From: JABSQH01 sp039177505
GTDB taxonomy: Bacteria; Actinomycetota; Acidimicrobiia; Acidimicrobiales; Ilumatobacteraceae
Direction: 5' to 3'
Length of the DNA stretch: 64,000 bases
Assembly: GCA_039177505.1 (NCBI GenBank)
Contig: JBCDFR010000001.1
Coordinates: 124,001-188,000 of the forward strand
Positions 16,233 through 24,292 of the stretch are shown piece by piece. Under the pieces are notes generated by a model. It was not told the origin of the DNA. It saw only the letters and a list, made by a program, of their open reading frames with translations, and did no database searches. A program made the position numbers and the translations under genes. The first letter of the stretch is position 1. Every line of letters begins with the position of its first letter.

Positions 16233-16775
16233 GTGAGCACTCGCTGCGTTGCGTTGTTGCGGGGGATCAACGTCGGCGGCAAGAACATCATCTCGATGGC
16301 CGACCTGCGCGCCGTGTTCGACGCCGAGGGCTACGACGACGTACAGACATACATCCAGTCCGGGAACGTCGTGTTCGCGACCGACGCACGGCGCAGCTCG
16401 CTGGAGCAAGCGATCGAGGACGCGCTCGTCGCGCGCCTGGGGACGCCGGTGAAGGTGGTGGTGCGGTCGCAGCGCCAGATGATGGGCGTCGTCGGCAACG
16501 CGCCGGAGATCTTCGGGTCGGATCGGGACCGCTACCTCTACGACGTGGTCTTCCTCCGGACGGGGCTCACGCCGCAGCGGGCGCTCGCGGCGGTGTCGTT
16601 GCGCGACGGGGTCGACGCCGTATGGGCTGGAACGGGCGTGCTCTATTTCGCCCGACTCGCCGAGCGGCGGTCACAGAGCCGGCTGAGCAGGCTCGCGTCG
16701 ACACCTGAGTACCAACACATGACCATCCGCAATTGGGCAACGACGACGAAGCTCCTCACCCTCCTGAACGCATAG
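16233..16775 (+). CDS. DUF1697 family protein
   Basis: A 180-aa protein matching DUF1697 over its whole length: it opens with VALLRGINVGGKNIISMADLR, continues with YIQSGNVVFATD and ends with MTIRNWATTTKLLTLL, all hallmarks of the family. Function is unknown; the fold is a tandem alpha/beta plait. Starts with GTG and is probably leaderless. It is followed 24 nt later by an independently promoted rhodanese gene. Confidence 0.88.
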   Translation: MSTRCVALLRGINVGGKNIISMADLRAVFDAEGYDDVQTYIQSGNVVFATDARRSSLEQAIEDALVARLGTPVKVVVRSQRQMMGVVGNAPEIFGSDRDRYLYDVVFLRTGLTPQRALAAVSLRDGVDAVWAGTGVLYFARLAERRSQSRLSRLASTPEYQHMTIRNWATTTKLLTLLNA

Positions 16776-16786
16776 CGGCAGCGATC

Positions 16787-16792
16787 TACGAT
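16787..16792 (+). promoter_or_regulatory. -10 box TACGAT, leaderless promoter
   Basis: Lies 7 nt before the GTG at 16800 of the sulfurtransferase gene. Confidence 0.5.
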
Positions 16793-16799
16793 CCTCGGC

Positions 16800-17612
16800 G
16801 TGGCGACCACCGACGGCCTTCAGCCCATCGTTGACGAGGCGGTACTCGGCACGATCGACGATGTCCTGCTCGCCGACGTGCGGTGGTACTTGGATGGCAC
16901 CGATGGGCACGCCGCCTTTGTCGCCGGTCACCGTCCCGGCGCCATCTGGGTCGACCTCGATCATTGGTTGGCGAGCACGCCGACCGCGGCCGACGGTCGG
17001 CACCCGTTCCCGATGGCCGAGGTGTTCGGCGAAGGAATGCGAGCGATCGGACTCTCCGATGGACAACCGCTCGTTGCCTACGACGATCAACAGGGTGTCC
17101 CCGCAGCACGGCTGGTGTGGATGCTGCGACTCGTCGGTCATCCCGCAGCGCTGCTCGATGCGGCATGGCCGCCTGACCGTGTCGAGTCGGGCTCGGTCGC
17201 GACCGCCCCGGGCGACTTCTCGACGCGGCCGTGGCCGGGCGAGCGGATCGTCGATGCGGACCGAGTTGCGGCTGAGGCCAAGTCGGGCGGTGTCGTGATC
17301 GATGCGCGCGCTCCCGATCGGTTCCGCGGTGAGACCGAGCCGATCGACCGCCGCGCCGGGCACATTCCGGGCGCGATCAACTTGCCATTCGCCGACAATC
17401 TGCTCGACGGTCGCTTCCGCCCCGCCGAGACGCTCGCCGCACGGTTTGCCGACGTTGGCACCGACCCGATCGTGTACTGCGGCAGCGGCGTCAGTGCGTG
17501 TCACGACCTCTTGGCGATGGAGTCCGCCGGAGTTCGCGGCCGCCTGTACCCCGGCTCGTGGTCACAATGGTCGGCCGATCCGTCCCGCGATGTGGCGACG
17601 GGCGAGATCTAG
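16800..17612 (+). CDS. Two-domain rhodanese sulfurtransferase
   Basis: A 270-aa thiosulfate/3-mercaptopyruvate sulfurtransferase type protein. The N-terminal rhodanese domain is inactive in the usual way (DDQQGVPAARLVWML at the loop position). The C-terminal domain carries catalytic C227 in YCGSGVSAC, VIDARAPDRFRGETEPID and HIPGAINLPF. It transfers sulfane sulfur to thiophilic acceptors in the cytoplasm. The active-site loop CGSGVS is closer to that of thiosulfate/mercaptopyruvate enzymes with varied specificity, so the donor cannot be fixed from sequence. GTG start, probably leaderless. Confidence 0.88.
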   Translation: MATTDGLQPIVDEAVLGTIDDVLLADVRWYLDGTDGHAAFVAGHRPGAIWVDLDHWLASTPTAADGRHPFPMAEVFGEGMRAIGLSDGQPLVAYDDQQGVPAARLVWMLRLVGHPAALLDAAWPPDRVESGSVATAPGDFSTRPWPGERIVDADRVAAEAKSGGVVIDARAPDRFRGETEPIDRRAGHIPGAINLPFADNLLDGRFRPAETLAARFADVGTDPIVYCGSGVSACHDLLAMESAGVRGRLYPGSWSQWSADPSRDVATGEI

Positions 17613-17637
17613 CAATCAGCGCCGAGGCGGGCCACCC

Positions 17638-18711
17638 TCAGAGGACGAATGGCGGGCTGTACATCAGACCACCATTGCTCCACAGCTCGTTGAGCCCGCG
17701 ATCCACGTTGAGATCATCCCAGTTCCGGCCGAAGATCTCGGAGTAGTTGCCGAGCTGGCTGACGACCTGAAAGGCGGCGTCTTCGGGCAAGCCGGTTGCG
17801 CCGAACTCCCCGGTTGAGGCATCGTCATCGTCGCGTAAGCCGAGGAATCGCCGCATCTCCGGGTCGGTGATGCTGTCCGTATCGTTCAAATCCTCCGATG
17901 TAAGGCCGTACTCCTCGGCCTGGAGGGTAATGAAGACGACCGTCTCGACCGCACGGGCCCACTCGGAATCGCCATCGGCCACGACCGGTCCAAGCGGCTC
18001 TTTGGAAAAGACCTCGGGCAACACGGTGAGATCATCGGGGTACAGCGCATTGAGGGCAGAGAACTGCGTGGTGTCCGCCGACCAGCCATCGCATTGGTCG
18101 GCGAGGAACGCCTCCTGGAGCCAATCGATGTTGCGGAAGGAGCGGATCTCCCAGTCGAGTCCTCGCTCCGCCGCTTCAGCGGCGGCGTTTCCTTCGGTGG
18201 TCGTGCCCTGCGGGACACACACAATGACACCGTCCATCTCCGAGATCGACGTGAATCCGCTGCTGGTCTTGACCATCATGCCTTGACCGTCGTAGTAGGT
18301 CGGCTGGACGAACGTGCTGGCCTCGTTGCCGACGCGCCCTGCGGTGTGCGTCGTGTTGCGGATGAGTACATCGACTTCGCCCGCCTGCAACGCCGTGAAT
18401 CGATCAGCGGTCTCGAGGTCGACGAAGACGACGTCCTCGGCATCCCCGAGTACGCCTGCGGCAACGGCCCGGCAGAAGTCCTTATCGAAGCCGACCCGCG
18501 CGCCCTCCGAGTCGATCGACGCGAATCCGGGCACGTCGTCCCGAACGCCGCAGCGCACATAGCCGGCTTCGAGCACGGCGTCCATTCGGGAACCTGTCAG
18601 GGGCTGCGGCGAGTCGTCCGACTCAGGCTCGGCGGAACCGTCGAGTCCGGCGCCCGCGCATGAACTCGCGACGAGCGCCAGCAAGCCGACGGCAATTGAG
18701 CTAGTTTTCAT
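17638..18711 (-). CDS. Amino-acid ABC transporter substrate-binding lipoprotein (AapJ/BztA type)
   Basis: A 357-aa periplasmic-type solute-binding protein of family 3. A lipoprotein-like signal (MKTSSIAVGLLALVASSC) ends at Cys18; the lipobox is slightly atypical. The mature part shows VRCGVRDDVPGFASID, GFDKDFCRAVAAGVLGDAEDVVFVDL, DVLIRNTTHT and the late LGNYSEIFGRNW typical of the general L-amino-acid (AapJ) group. The ATG at 18711 is preceded by GGAG; upstream in-frame starts add no signal. No permease or ATPase gene is adjacent on either side, so it is an orphan: it must work with a transporter elsewhere or act as a sensor. Confidence 0.85.
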   Translation of the reverse strand: MKTSSIAVGLLALVASSCAGAGLDGSAEPESDDSPQPLTGSRMDAVLEAGYVRCGVRDDVPGFASIDSEGARVGFDKDFCRAVAAGVLGDAEDVVFVDLETADRFTALQAGEVDVLIRNTTHTAGRVGNEASTFVQPTYYDGQGMMVKTSSGFTSISEMDGVIVCVPQGTTTEGNAAAEAAERGLDWEIRSFRNIDWLQEAFLADQCDGWSADTTQFSALNALYPDDLTVLPEVFSKEPLGPVVADGDSEWARAVETVVFITLQAEEYGLTSEDLNDTDSITDPEMRRFLGLRDDDDASTGEFGATGLPEDAAFQVVSQLGNYSEIFGRNWDDLNVDRGLNELWSNGGLMYSPPFVL

Positions 18712-18832
18712 GGCTCCAGTGAATGCCGTGCGGCCTGTGCGTAGCCTGTGAGCAGTCCGATCTACGCCATTACCGCATGATTTCTGCTGAACGGGCGCGG
18801 GGAGCTCCAACGTAGGGGAGTCGTGCCGGGGG

Positions 18833-19918
18833 TCAGCCGTCGATGTAGCGGCGCACCGAAGCGATCTCGCCATCGGAGGGAATCGACGTGATGACCACAC
18901 CGTTGCCGGGGTCGCTGGCATGCACCCATTGGGTCGAACTGACAGCGATGCCCACGTGGTTGATGCTCTTCGACCCGCGACGGTTCTGGAAGATCAGGTC
19001 ACCTGGTTTGATCGGCTCGTTGGTGAAGTCGACGGCGCTGCCCTGCATCGCCTGCGCCGCGCTGTAGTGGATGAGCGAGACACCAACCTGCTCGTAGGCG
19101 GCGAGTGTCAGGCCCGAACAGTCGAACGAACGAGGACCGGCCGTGAAGAACTTGTAGTCCTTGCCGATCTGCGCTCGGGCGAAGCTCACCACGGTGTCAA
19201 CCCGCGAGTTCGACGGTGCGTTCGCCGCCGCGGCTGGTGCGCTCGCGGCCGGTGCCGGCGCGGTGCCGCCCGCCGGGATGTCGAGCACACGGCCCGGGAA
19301 GATCACAGTGTCGAGGCTGAGATCGTTGAGCTGCAACAACGCCCCGAGGCTCACGTCGTGGCGCGCTGCGATGATCGACAGGGCATCACCGGACACGACG
19401 GTGTAAGTCAATCCTCCGGCAGATGCGGCTGGCTGGGTCGGAGCCTCGGCCGGAGCAGCCGCTGGAGCCGTCCCACCGTCAGGAATCGTCAGCTGTTGAC
19501 CCGGCATGATCACGCTTGTCAAGGAGAGGTCATTGGCCTGGAGCAGCGCGGCGAGACGAACGCCGTAGCGGTTGGCGATCGTCGAGAGCGCATCGCCCGA
19601 CACGACCGTGTACGACGATCCCGCAGCTGGGGCCGCTGGCGCAGTGGCCGGCGAGGACGCGGTCTGGGTGGCAGGAGCAGTGCCGCCAGCGGGGATCGCG
19701 ATTCGCTGCCCCGGCATGATCACGCTCTCGGACGTGAGGTCGTTCTCCTGAAGTAGGGCCTTGAGCGCCACGTTGTGGTCGCTGGCAATGCGCAGGAGGT
19801 AGTCGCCGGGCTGCACGACGTAGCTCATTGCCGGCTCGGCGGCCTGGGCAGGGGTGGCGATGGCGAATGCGGAAGCGGAAATCGCGGCGGTGACGAAGAA
19901 GCGTCGAATGACGGACAT
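18833..19918 (-). CDS. Secreted peptidoglycan hydrolase with three LysM domains and NlpC/P60 domain
   Basis: A 361-aa cell-wall endopeptidase. Signal peptide 1-~28 (MSVIRRFFVTAAISASAFA, cleaved after AQA). Three LysM modules (YVVQPGDYLLRIA, YTVVSGDALSTIA, YTVVSGDALSIIA), each ending in a PG(R/Q)xxxIPxGGTAP motif, are joined by Ala/Pro/Thr-rich linkers and bind glycan. The C-terminal NlpC/P60 domain has catalytic Cys in SFDCSGLTLAAYEQVG and His in SINHVGIAVS. The start at 19918 is set by the signal peptide. Two CTTGACA copies at 19949-19955 and 19971-19977 lie just upstream and may be regulatory. Confidence 0.92.
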   Translation of the reverse strand: MSVIRRFFVTAAISASAFAIATPAQAAEPAMSYVVQPGDYLLRIASDHNVALKALLQENDLTSESVIMPGQRIAIPAGGTAPATQTASSPATAPAAPAAGSSYTVVSGDALSTIANRYGVRLAALLQANDLSLTSVIMPGQQLTIPDGGTAPAAAPAEAPTQPAASAGGLTYTVVSGDALSIIAARHDVSLGALLQLNDLSLDTVIFPGRVLDIPAGGTAPAPAASAPAAAANAPSNSRVDTVVSFARAQIGKDYKFFTAGPRSFDCSGLTLAAYEQVGVSLIHYSAAQAMQGSAVDFTNEPIKPGDLIFQNRRGSKSINHVGIAVSSTQWVHASDPGNGVVITSIPSDGEIASVRRYIDG

Positions 19919-20030
19919 GCTGAAGGTTTCGGCACCTTCGATCGACCACTTGACAAAAACTTTGCAATTCCTTGACATGCCTGGTGACAGGACCACCACG
20001 TCGATCGCTCCCTCGACGTTCGCCGGAGAT

Positions 20031-20960
20031 CTATCCAAGGCGCGCGAATTGGCGGCCGAGCCAGTCGGTCTGGTCGGCCTGGTACCGGCGTGCAATCTCG
20101 GTCCCGATGAAGTACCCGACGCCGTGCGGCGCGCCCGGGTACACGTGCAGCTCCGTTGGGACGCCGGCTCCATACAGACGCATCGCGTAATGGACGTCTT
20201 CATCGCGGAAGCCATCTGCTCCGCCGACGCACACATAGGCCTCGGGGAGACCGGTGAGATCGTCGGCCATCGCGGCGGCGGCGTACGGCGGGAGGTCGTC
20301 ACTGCCGTACAGGTCGCCGAGGTACGACCGCCACCCGAACTCGTTGGAGACGCGACTCCAGATCAGGAGATCGTCGAGCTGGCTGGACACGGTCTTCTGC
20401 GTCGGATCGATCATCGGGCAATCGAGCAACTGGAATTGGATCGGGATCTCGCCGCGATCACGGGCGAGGAGTGCCAGCCCGGCGCACAATCCGCCGCCAG
20501 CGCTCACGCCCGTGATGCCGATCTTGTCGACATCGATGCCGAGTTCATCGGCGTGTTCATAGGTCCAGGCCAGTCCGGCGTAGCAGTCGTCGAGCGGACC
20601 GGGATACGCAACCTCGGGAGCGAGCCGGTACTCGACCGACACGCCGACGACCCCGAACCGGTCACACCACACGTCGAGCTTGGCGTCGTCTTGGTCGAGG
20701 CTCCCCATCACATATCCGCCACCGTGGATCGAGTACAAGCACGGGAGCGCGCCATCGAGCCCGACGGGCCGATGCACGCGGACGAAGACGTGCGGGTCAG
20801 CAGCAACGACGTGGTCGGTGCGGACCACTCGATCGCTCAGCTCTGGTGGCTCGATCAGGCGACCTCCACGCAGCGTCGCCAGCACCTCGTGGCTCAGATC
20901 TGGAAGCGGCACCAAGTCGACCAGCGGCTCCACTTCGTGATGTAACGGTACGGTTCCCAT
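20031..20960 (-). CDS. HSL-family alpha/beta hydrolase (esterase/lipase)
   Basis: A 309-aa carboxylesterase. It shows the HSL oxyanion motif HGGGYVMGS, nucleophile Ser in GVSAGGG, Asp in CVGGADGFRDED and His in PGAPHGVG. Family members hydrolyse short to medium acyl esters; the substrate here is not known. The ATG at 20960 is preceded by AAGGGGG. It is divergent from the nitrile hydratase genes across a 208-bp gap, but a functional link is not evident. It is distinct from, and only moderately similar to, the esterase half of the fusion at 7195-9765. Confidence 0.88.
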   Translation of the reverse strand: MGTVPLHHEVEPLVDLVPLPDLSHEVLATLRGGRLIEPPELSDRVVRTDHVVAADPHVFVRVHRPVGLDGALPCLYSIHGGGYVMGSLDQDDAKLDVWCDRFGVVGVSVEYRLAPEVAYPGPLDDCYAGLAWTYEHADELGIDVDKIGITGVSAGGGLCAGLALLARDRGEIPIQFQLLDCPMIDPTQKTVSSQLDDLLIWSRVSNEFGWRSYLGDLYGSDDLPPYAAAAMADDLTGLPEAYVCVGGADGFRDEDVHYAMRLYGAGVPTELHVYPGAPHGVGYFIGTEIARRYQADQTDWLGRQFARLG

Positions 20961-21168
20961 GCGACCCCCTTGGGACAAATCGCAGCCGACTCTAGGTCCC
21001 GTCGAACCCTCGATGTCATGGCGGATCCCCGACAGCGCCGTTCGAGCACGCCGACGTGGGAGCGGTGCAGGGGAACAACCCGCCCCGGGGCCGTTGGGCA
21101 ACCACGAACGAACGACCAATACCAGGCCGCACGGGCTAACTTCGAACTCCTCAACTCCGGGGAGCGGT

Positions 21169-21792
21169 ATGGACGGCATCCACGACATCGGCGGCATGGA
21201 GGGCTTCGGTCCCATGGTGCGCGACGAGGCAATCTTCCATGCGCCATGGGAACGACAAGCGTTCGGTTTGGCCTCCAGCGTGCAGATCGTGGGCAATACC
21301 GACGAGTTCCGTCACTCGATCGAACGGCTCGATCCTGCGTTCTACCTGACCGCTGACTACTTCGGCCGGTGGCTGGGCGCGCTCGAGATGCGCCTCACCG
21401 AACGTGGTCTGCTCGACGGCGACGAGGTCGATGCACGCGTCGGTACGGCTGCTCGACCGACCGCAATCGCGCCGGCCGGACTGCCGGCCGAACCACCTGT
21501 TGGCGGCCCACGACGCGAACTCGAGCGCGCCCCGCAGTTCGCCGTGGGTAACACGGTGCGGGCCCGCAACATGCATCCGGTTGGCCATACGCGACTGCCG
21601 CAATACGTGCGCGGTCACCGCGGTGTGATCACCCGTGCGTATCCGCCGTTCGTGTTTCCCGACACTCATGCCCACGGCGGCGACGACCCGCAGTACGTCT
21701 ACGCCGTCCGCTTCGAAGCAACCGATCTGTGGGGCGCAGGAACGCACACCGTCAACGTCGATCTCTTCGAGCCCTATCTCGAGGCACCATGA
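21169..21792 (+). CDS. nthB: Nitrile hydratase beta subunit
   Basis: A 207-aa subunit beginning MDGIHDIGGMEGFGP, the classic NHase beta start, with APWERQAFGL, then the SH3-like C-terminal half FAVGNTVRARNMHPVGHTRLPQYVRGHRGVI and LWGAGTHTVNVDLFEPYLE. It forms the nitrile-binding pocket with the alpha subunit and hydrates nitriles to amides in the cytoplasm. The ATG at 21169 follows GGGGAGCG. The stop overlaps the alpha start (ATGA). Order beta-alpha is typical of cobalt NHases, and the family's metal type is confirmed by the alpha motif. Confidence 0.96.
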   Translation: MDGIHDIGGMEGFGPMVRDEAIFHAPWERQAFGLASSVQIVGNTDEFRHSIERLDPAFYLTADYFGRWLGALEMRLTERGLLDGDEVDARVGTAARPTAIAPAGLPAEPPVGGPRRELERAPQFAVGNTVRARNMHPVGHTRLPQYVRGHRGVITRAYPPFVFPDTHAHGGDDPQYVYAVRFEATDLWGAGTHTVNVDLFEPYLEAP

Positions 21793-22394
21793 GCGCCGAG
21801 CATCACGACCATGACCATGACGATGAACATGACCGGGACCCGCGTGCACTGCGGGCCGACGCCCTCGAGGCCATCCTGATCGAGAAGGGACTGATCGACC
21901 CGGCGGCAGTCGACGCAATGCTCGACTACTTCGAGACCGAGTTGGGACCGATGCACGGTGCCAGGGTCGTGGCGCGAGCGTGGACCGATCCAGACTTCAA
22001 GCAACGGCTCTTGGCGGACGGCCTCGGTGCGATCGGCGAACTCGGACTCGGTGGGCCCCAAGTCGATCACCTCGTGGTCGTCGAGAACACCCCCGATACG
22101 CACAACGTCGTCGTATGCACGCTGTGTTCGTGTTATCCGTGGGGTCTGCTCGGCCTCCCACCGGCGTGGTACAAGTCGCTGGCGTACCGGTCGCGCGTCG
22201 TGCGCGAACCACGGGCGGTGATCTCCGAAATGGGCTGCGACCTCCCATCCGACATCGAGATCCAGGTGTGGGATTCGTCATCGGAAGTGCGCTACTTCGT
22301 GCTACCCGAACGCCCCGCCGGCACCGACGACCTCGATGAAAGCGCACTTGCCGACTTGGTCACGCGCGATCAGATGATCGGTGTCGCTCGGTGA
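21789..22394 (+). CDS. nthA: Nitrile hydratase alpha subunit, cobalt type
   Basis: A 201-aa catalytic subunit. The metal site is C110-T-L-C-S-C115; Thr111 (rather than Ser) is characteristic of Co(III) enzymes, with the last two Cys expected to be oxidised to sulfinate/sulfenate. Flanking VVVCTLCSCYPWGLLGLPPAWYK is well conserved. The N-terminus has a His/Asp-rich tract (residues 4-15, EHHDHDHDDEHD) not usual in the family, which might bind metal. Overlaps beta by 4 nt and the accessory gene by 4 nt (GTGA). No amidase or cobalt transporter is adjacent. Confidence 0.96.
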   Translation: MSAEHHDHDHDDEHDRDPRALRADALEAILIEKGLIDPAAVDAMLDYFETELGPMHGARVVARAWTDPDFKQRLLADGLGAIGELGLGGPQVDHLVVVENTPDTHNVVVCTLCSCYPWGLLGLPPAWYKSLAYRSRVVREPRAVISEMGCDLPSDIEIQVWDSSSEVRYFVLPERPAGTDDLDESALADLVTRDQMIGVAR

Positions 22395-22696
22395 GGCCCG
22401 ACCTCGACGCCGATGGACCGGCCGCGCCGCCGCGGGCGAACGGGGAGGTGGTGTTCACTGCGCCGTGGCAGCGTCGAGTGTTCGCGACCACGATGGCCGC
22501 CTGCGAAGCCGGCCTCGTCGACTACGAGCAGTTCCGCGACCGTCTGATCGAGCAGATCGCCGGTCGCGACCAGCACGGTGTCGAGAACTACTGGGCCGCG
22601 TGGCAGGACGCCATCGAAACCCTGACCATGACGGCCGGCGCCGTCTCTGCGACCGAACTCGACCGACGCGCCACCGCATTCGCCGAGCACCACTGA
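22391..22696 (+). CDS. Nitrile hydratase accessory/activator protein
   Basis: A 101-aa protein of the NHase accessory family (P14K/e-subunit group), which delivers cobalt-loaded alpha subunit to the apoenzyme by subunit exchange. It shares the beta-like motif FTAPWQRRVFATTMA and ENYWAAWQDAIETL. The GTG start overlaps the alpha stop by 4 nt, so all three genes are translationally coupled. Short length is normal for this family. Confidence 0.88.
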   Translation: MRPDLDADGPAAPPRANGEVVFTAPWQRRVFATTMAACEAGLVDYEQFRDRLIEQIAGRDQHGVENYWAAWQDAIETLTMTAGAVSATELDRRATAFAEHH

Positions 22697-22717
22697 CCCG
22701 ATCGTGCTGAGCCGCCG

Positions 22718-22935
22718 TTAGCCAGCGGCTGACGACACGCCACCGACCAGTGCCCTCGCGGCCACTGCCTGTTCGCGGGAGCGAGCGACATCCCCGATCA
22801 CGATCACCGTGGGAGACGGGAGGGGACAACCGCTGTCGGCGAGCATTGCCAGGTCGCCGCGCCACGAGCGTGCCCGCACGCGAGAGTGCGCCCCAGTCGT
22901 AGTCGTGCCCTGTGGCGCGATGACCCGACAGCGCC
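22718..22935 (-). pseudogene. C-terminal remnant of uroporphyrinogen-III C-methyltransferase (SUMT)
   Basis: Read on the - strand from 22935, the frame gives VIAPQGTTTTG, then WRGDLAMLADSG and SPTVIVIGDVARS before a stop at 22718-22720. This matches the C-terminal end of CobA/CysG-type SUMTs, which make precorrin-2 for sirohaem. There is no start codon, the frame is closed by TGA just upstream, and the N-terminal ~two thirds are absent. It faces away from the adjoining nitrate reductase remnant. Confidence 0.6.
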
Positions 22936-22941
22936 CGACTC

Positions 22942-23250
22942 ACCACGGTCGACACGCTCAGTCCGGACGAGCAACCCGACGACGACTTCCCCTTTGTGTT
23001 GAACACGGGACGCACCGTCGAACGCTGGCACGTCTGCACCAAGACCGGTCGAGCGCTGGTTCTCGAGGCGTTGTCACCCGAGGCATGGGTCTCGATCAAC
23101 CCCGCCGACGCCGACGACCTCCAACTGGCCTCTGGCGATCGAGCGGCTCTCGTGAGCCGACGCGGCGCATCGACGGTGTTGCCGTGCGCGTGACAGAGAC
23201 GGTGCGCGTCGGCGAGGTGTTTGTCCCGACACACGGGACGGCTCTCGACC
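22942..23250 (+). pseudogene. C-terminal remnant of assimilatory nitrate reductase (molybdopterin oxidoreductase)
   Basis: In frame 1 the segment reads DDDFPFVLNTGRTVE, WHVCTKTGR, EAWVSINPADADDL and ASGDRAALVSRRGA, then hits a stop at 23191. After a +/-1 shift near 23180 the homology resumes as VAVRVTETVRVGEVFVPTHG. This is the molybdopterin dinucleotide-binding C-terminus of NasA-type reductases. Everything N-terminal to about 22942 is missing and no ribosome binding site is present. It lies directly beside the SUMT remnant, so it is a deletion scar with a later frameshift. Confidence 0.7.
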
Positions 23251-23286
23251 GCTGTCGGATGCAGTCGAGGCCCGTGGCGAGGTCAC

Positions 23287-23292
23287 TACAAT
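23287..23292 (+). promoter_or_regulatory. -10 box TACAAT, leaderless promoter
   Basis: Lies 8 nt before the ATG at 23301 of the MoxR gene and supports that start over the long upstream extension of the frame. Confidence 0.5.
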
Positions 23293-23300
23293 TTCTCGTC

Positions 23301-24290
23301 ATGGTGGGTGGACATCCATCCGGACTGCCATCCGGACTCCCATCCGGCAAGGTGGCCGACGTCGCAGACGCGATGGTCGACAACATCGATCGGGTCGTGC
23401 GCGGCAAACGCGACGAGATCCGTCTAGCCCTCTGCTGCCTCCTGACCGAGGGCCACCTGCTCCTCGACGATGTGCCGGGCACGGGCAAGACCAGCTTGGC
23501 CAAGGCGATCGCCAACTCGATTGCCGGCAGCTGGAAGCGAGTGCAGTTCACCCCCGACCTGCTGCCCACCGACATCACCGGAGTGATGGTGTTCGACCAA
23601 AGCAGTGGATCGTTCTCATTCCGCGAGGGCCCGGTGTTCACCAACGTGTTGATCGGCGACGAAATCAACCGTGGCAGCCCGAAGACACAATCGGCGCTGC
23701 TCGAAGTCATGGAGGAGCGACAAGTCAGTGCCGACGGTGTGTCGCGACCGGTCCCTCGCCCATTCTTCGTGATCGCGACTCAGAATCCGCGCGACTTCCA
23801 AGGCACGTTTCCCTTGCCGGACGTGCAGCTCGACCGCTTCGCCATGCGACTGTCGCTCGGCTACGCCGATCCCGATTCAGAGGTCGCGATTCTCGAACGT
23901 TTCCACCGCCATCTCGACGACCACGATCTCGAGCCCGTGACAGACGCGACCGAGCTCGATCAGGTGATCGACGAGGTCGACCGCATCGAAGTCGTCCGCT
24001 CGATCCACGATTACATCGTCGAGATCGCCACCACCACGCGTAGCCATCCCGACCTCCGTCTCGGCGTGTCGACTCGCGGCACGCTGACCATGCTCCGCGT
24101 CGCCCGGGCGTTCGCCGCCACCGATGCCCGCACATACGTCACCCCCGACGACATCAAGGCGATCGTCGCCCCTGTGTGCGCCCATCGCATGGCACTGACC
24201 CCCGACGCGGAGCTACGCGGCCTGCGTATCGATGCGGTACTCGCCGAACTCGTCGAGTCGATTCCGGTCCCACGCTCCCGCGAGGGCTGA
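23301..24290 (+). CDS. MoxR-family AAA+ ATPase
   Basis: A 329-aa chaperone-like ATPase. Walker A is DVPGTGKT (57-64), Walker B VLIGDEINR, with the MoxR signatures GPVFTNVLIGDEINRGSPK and ATQNPRDFQGTFPLPD. MoxR proteins act with vWA/DUF58 proteins to insert cofactors or mature membrane or secreted complexes. The N-terminus carries a 12-bp tandem repeat (23317-23340, then partial) coding PSGLPSGLPSG. The frame extends far upstream to 22809 through the nitrate reductase remnant, which is not part of the gene. Followed after 2 nt by the DUF58 gene. Confidence 0.93.
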   Translation: MVGGHPSGLPSGLPSGKVADVADAMVDNIDRVVRGKRDEIRLALCCLLTEGHLLLDDVPGTGKTSLAKAIANSIAGSWKRVQFTPDLLPTDITGVMVFDQSSGSFSFREGPVFTNVLIGDEINRGSPKTQSALLEVMEERQVSADGVSRPVPRPFFVIATQNPRDFQGTFPLPDVQLDRFAMRLSLGYADPDSEVAILERFHRHLDDHDLEPVTDATELDQVIDEVDRIEVVRSIHDYIVEIATTTRSHPDLRLGVSTRGTLTMLRVARAFAATDARTYVTPDDIKAIVAPVCAHRMALTPDAELRGLRIDAVLAELVESIPVPRSREG

Positions 24291-24292
24291 GC

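Noticed and set aside
19919..20030. A c-di-AMP (ydaO) riboswitch before the LysM/NlpC gene
   Set aside because: Such switches often precede this gene type, but the 112-bp gap is short and I could not see the conserved core; only two CTTGACA repeats are visible.
22809..23300. N-terminal extension of MoxR by 164 residues
   Set aside because: It crosses the SUMT and NasA remnants; family homology and the -10 box both place the start at 23301.
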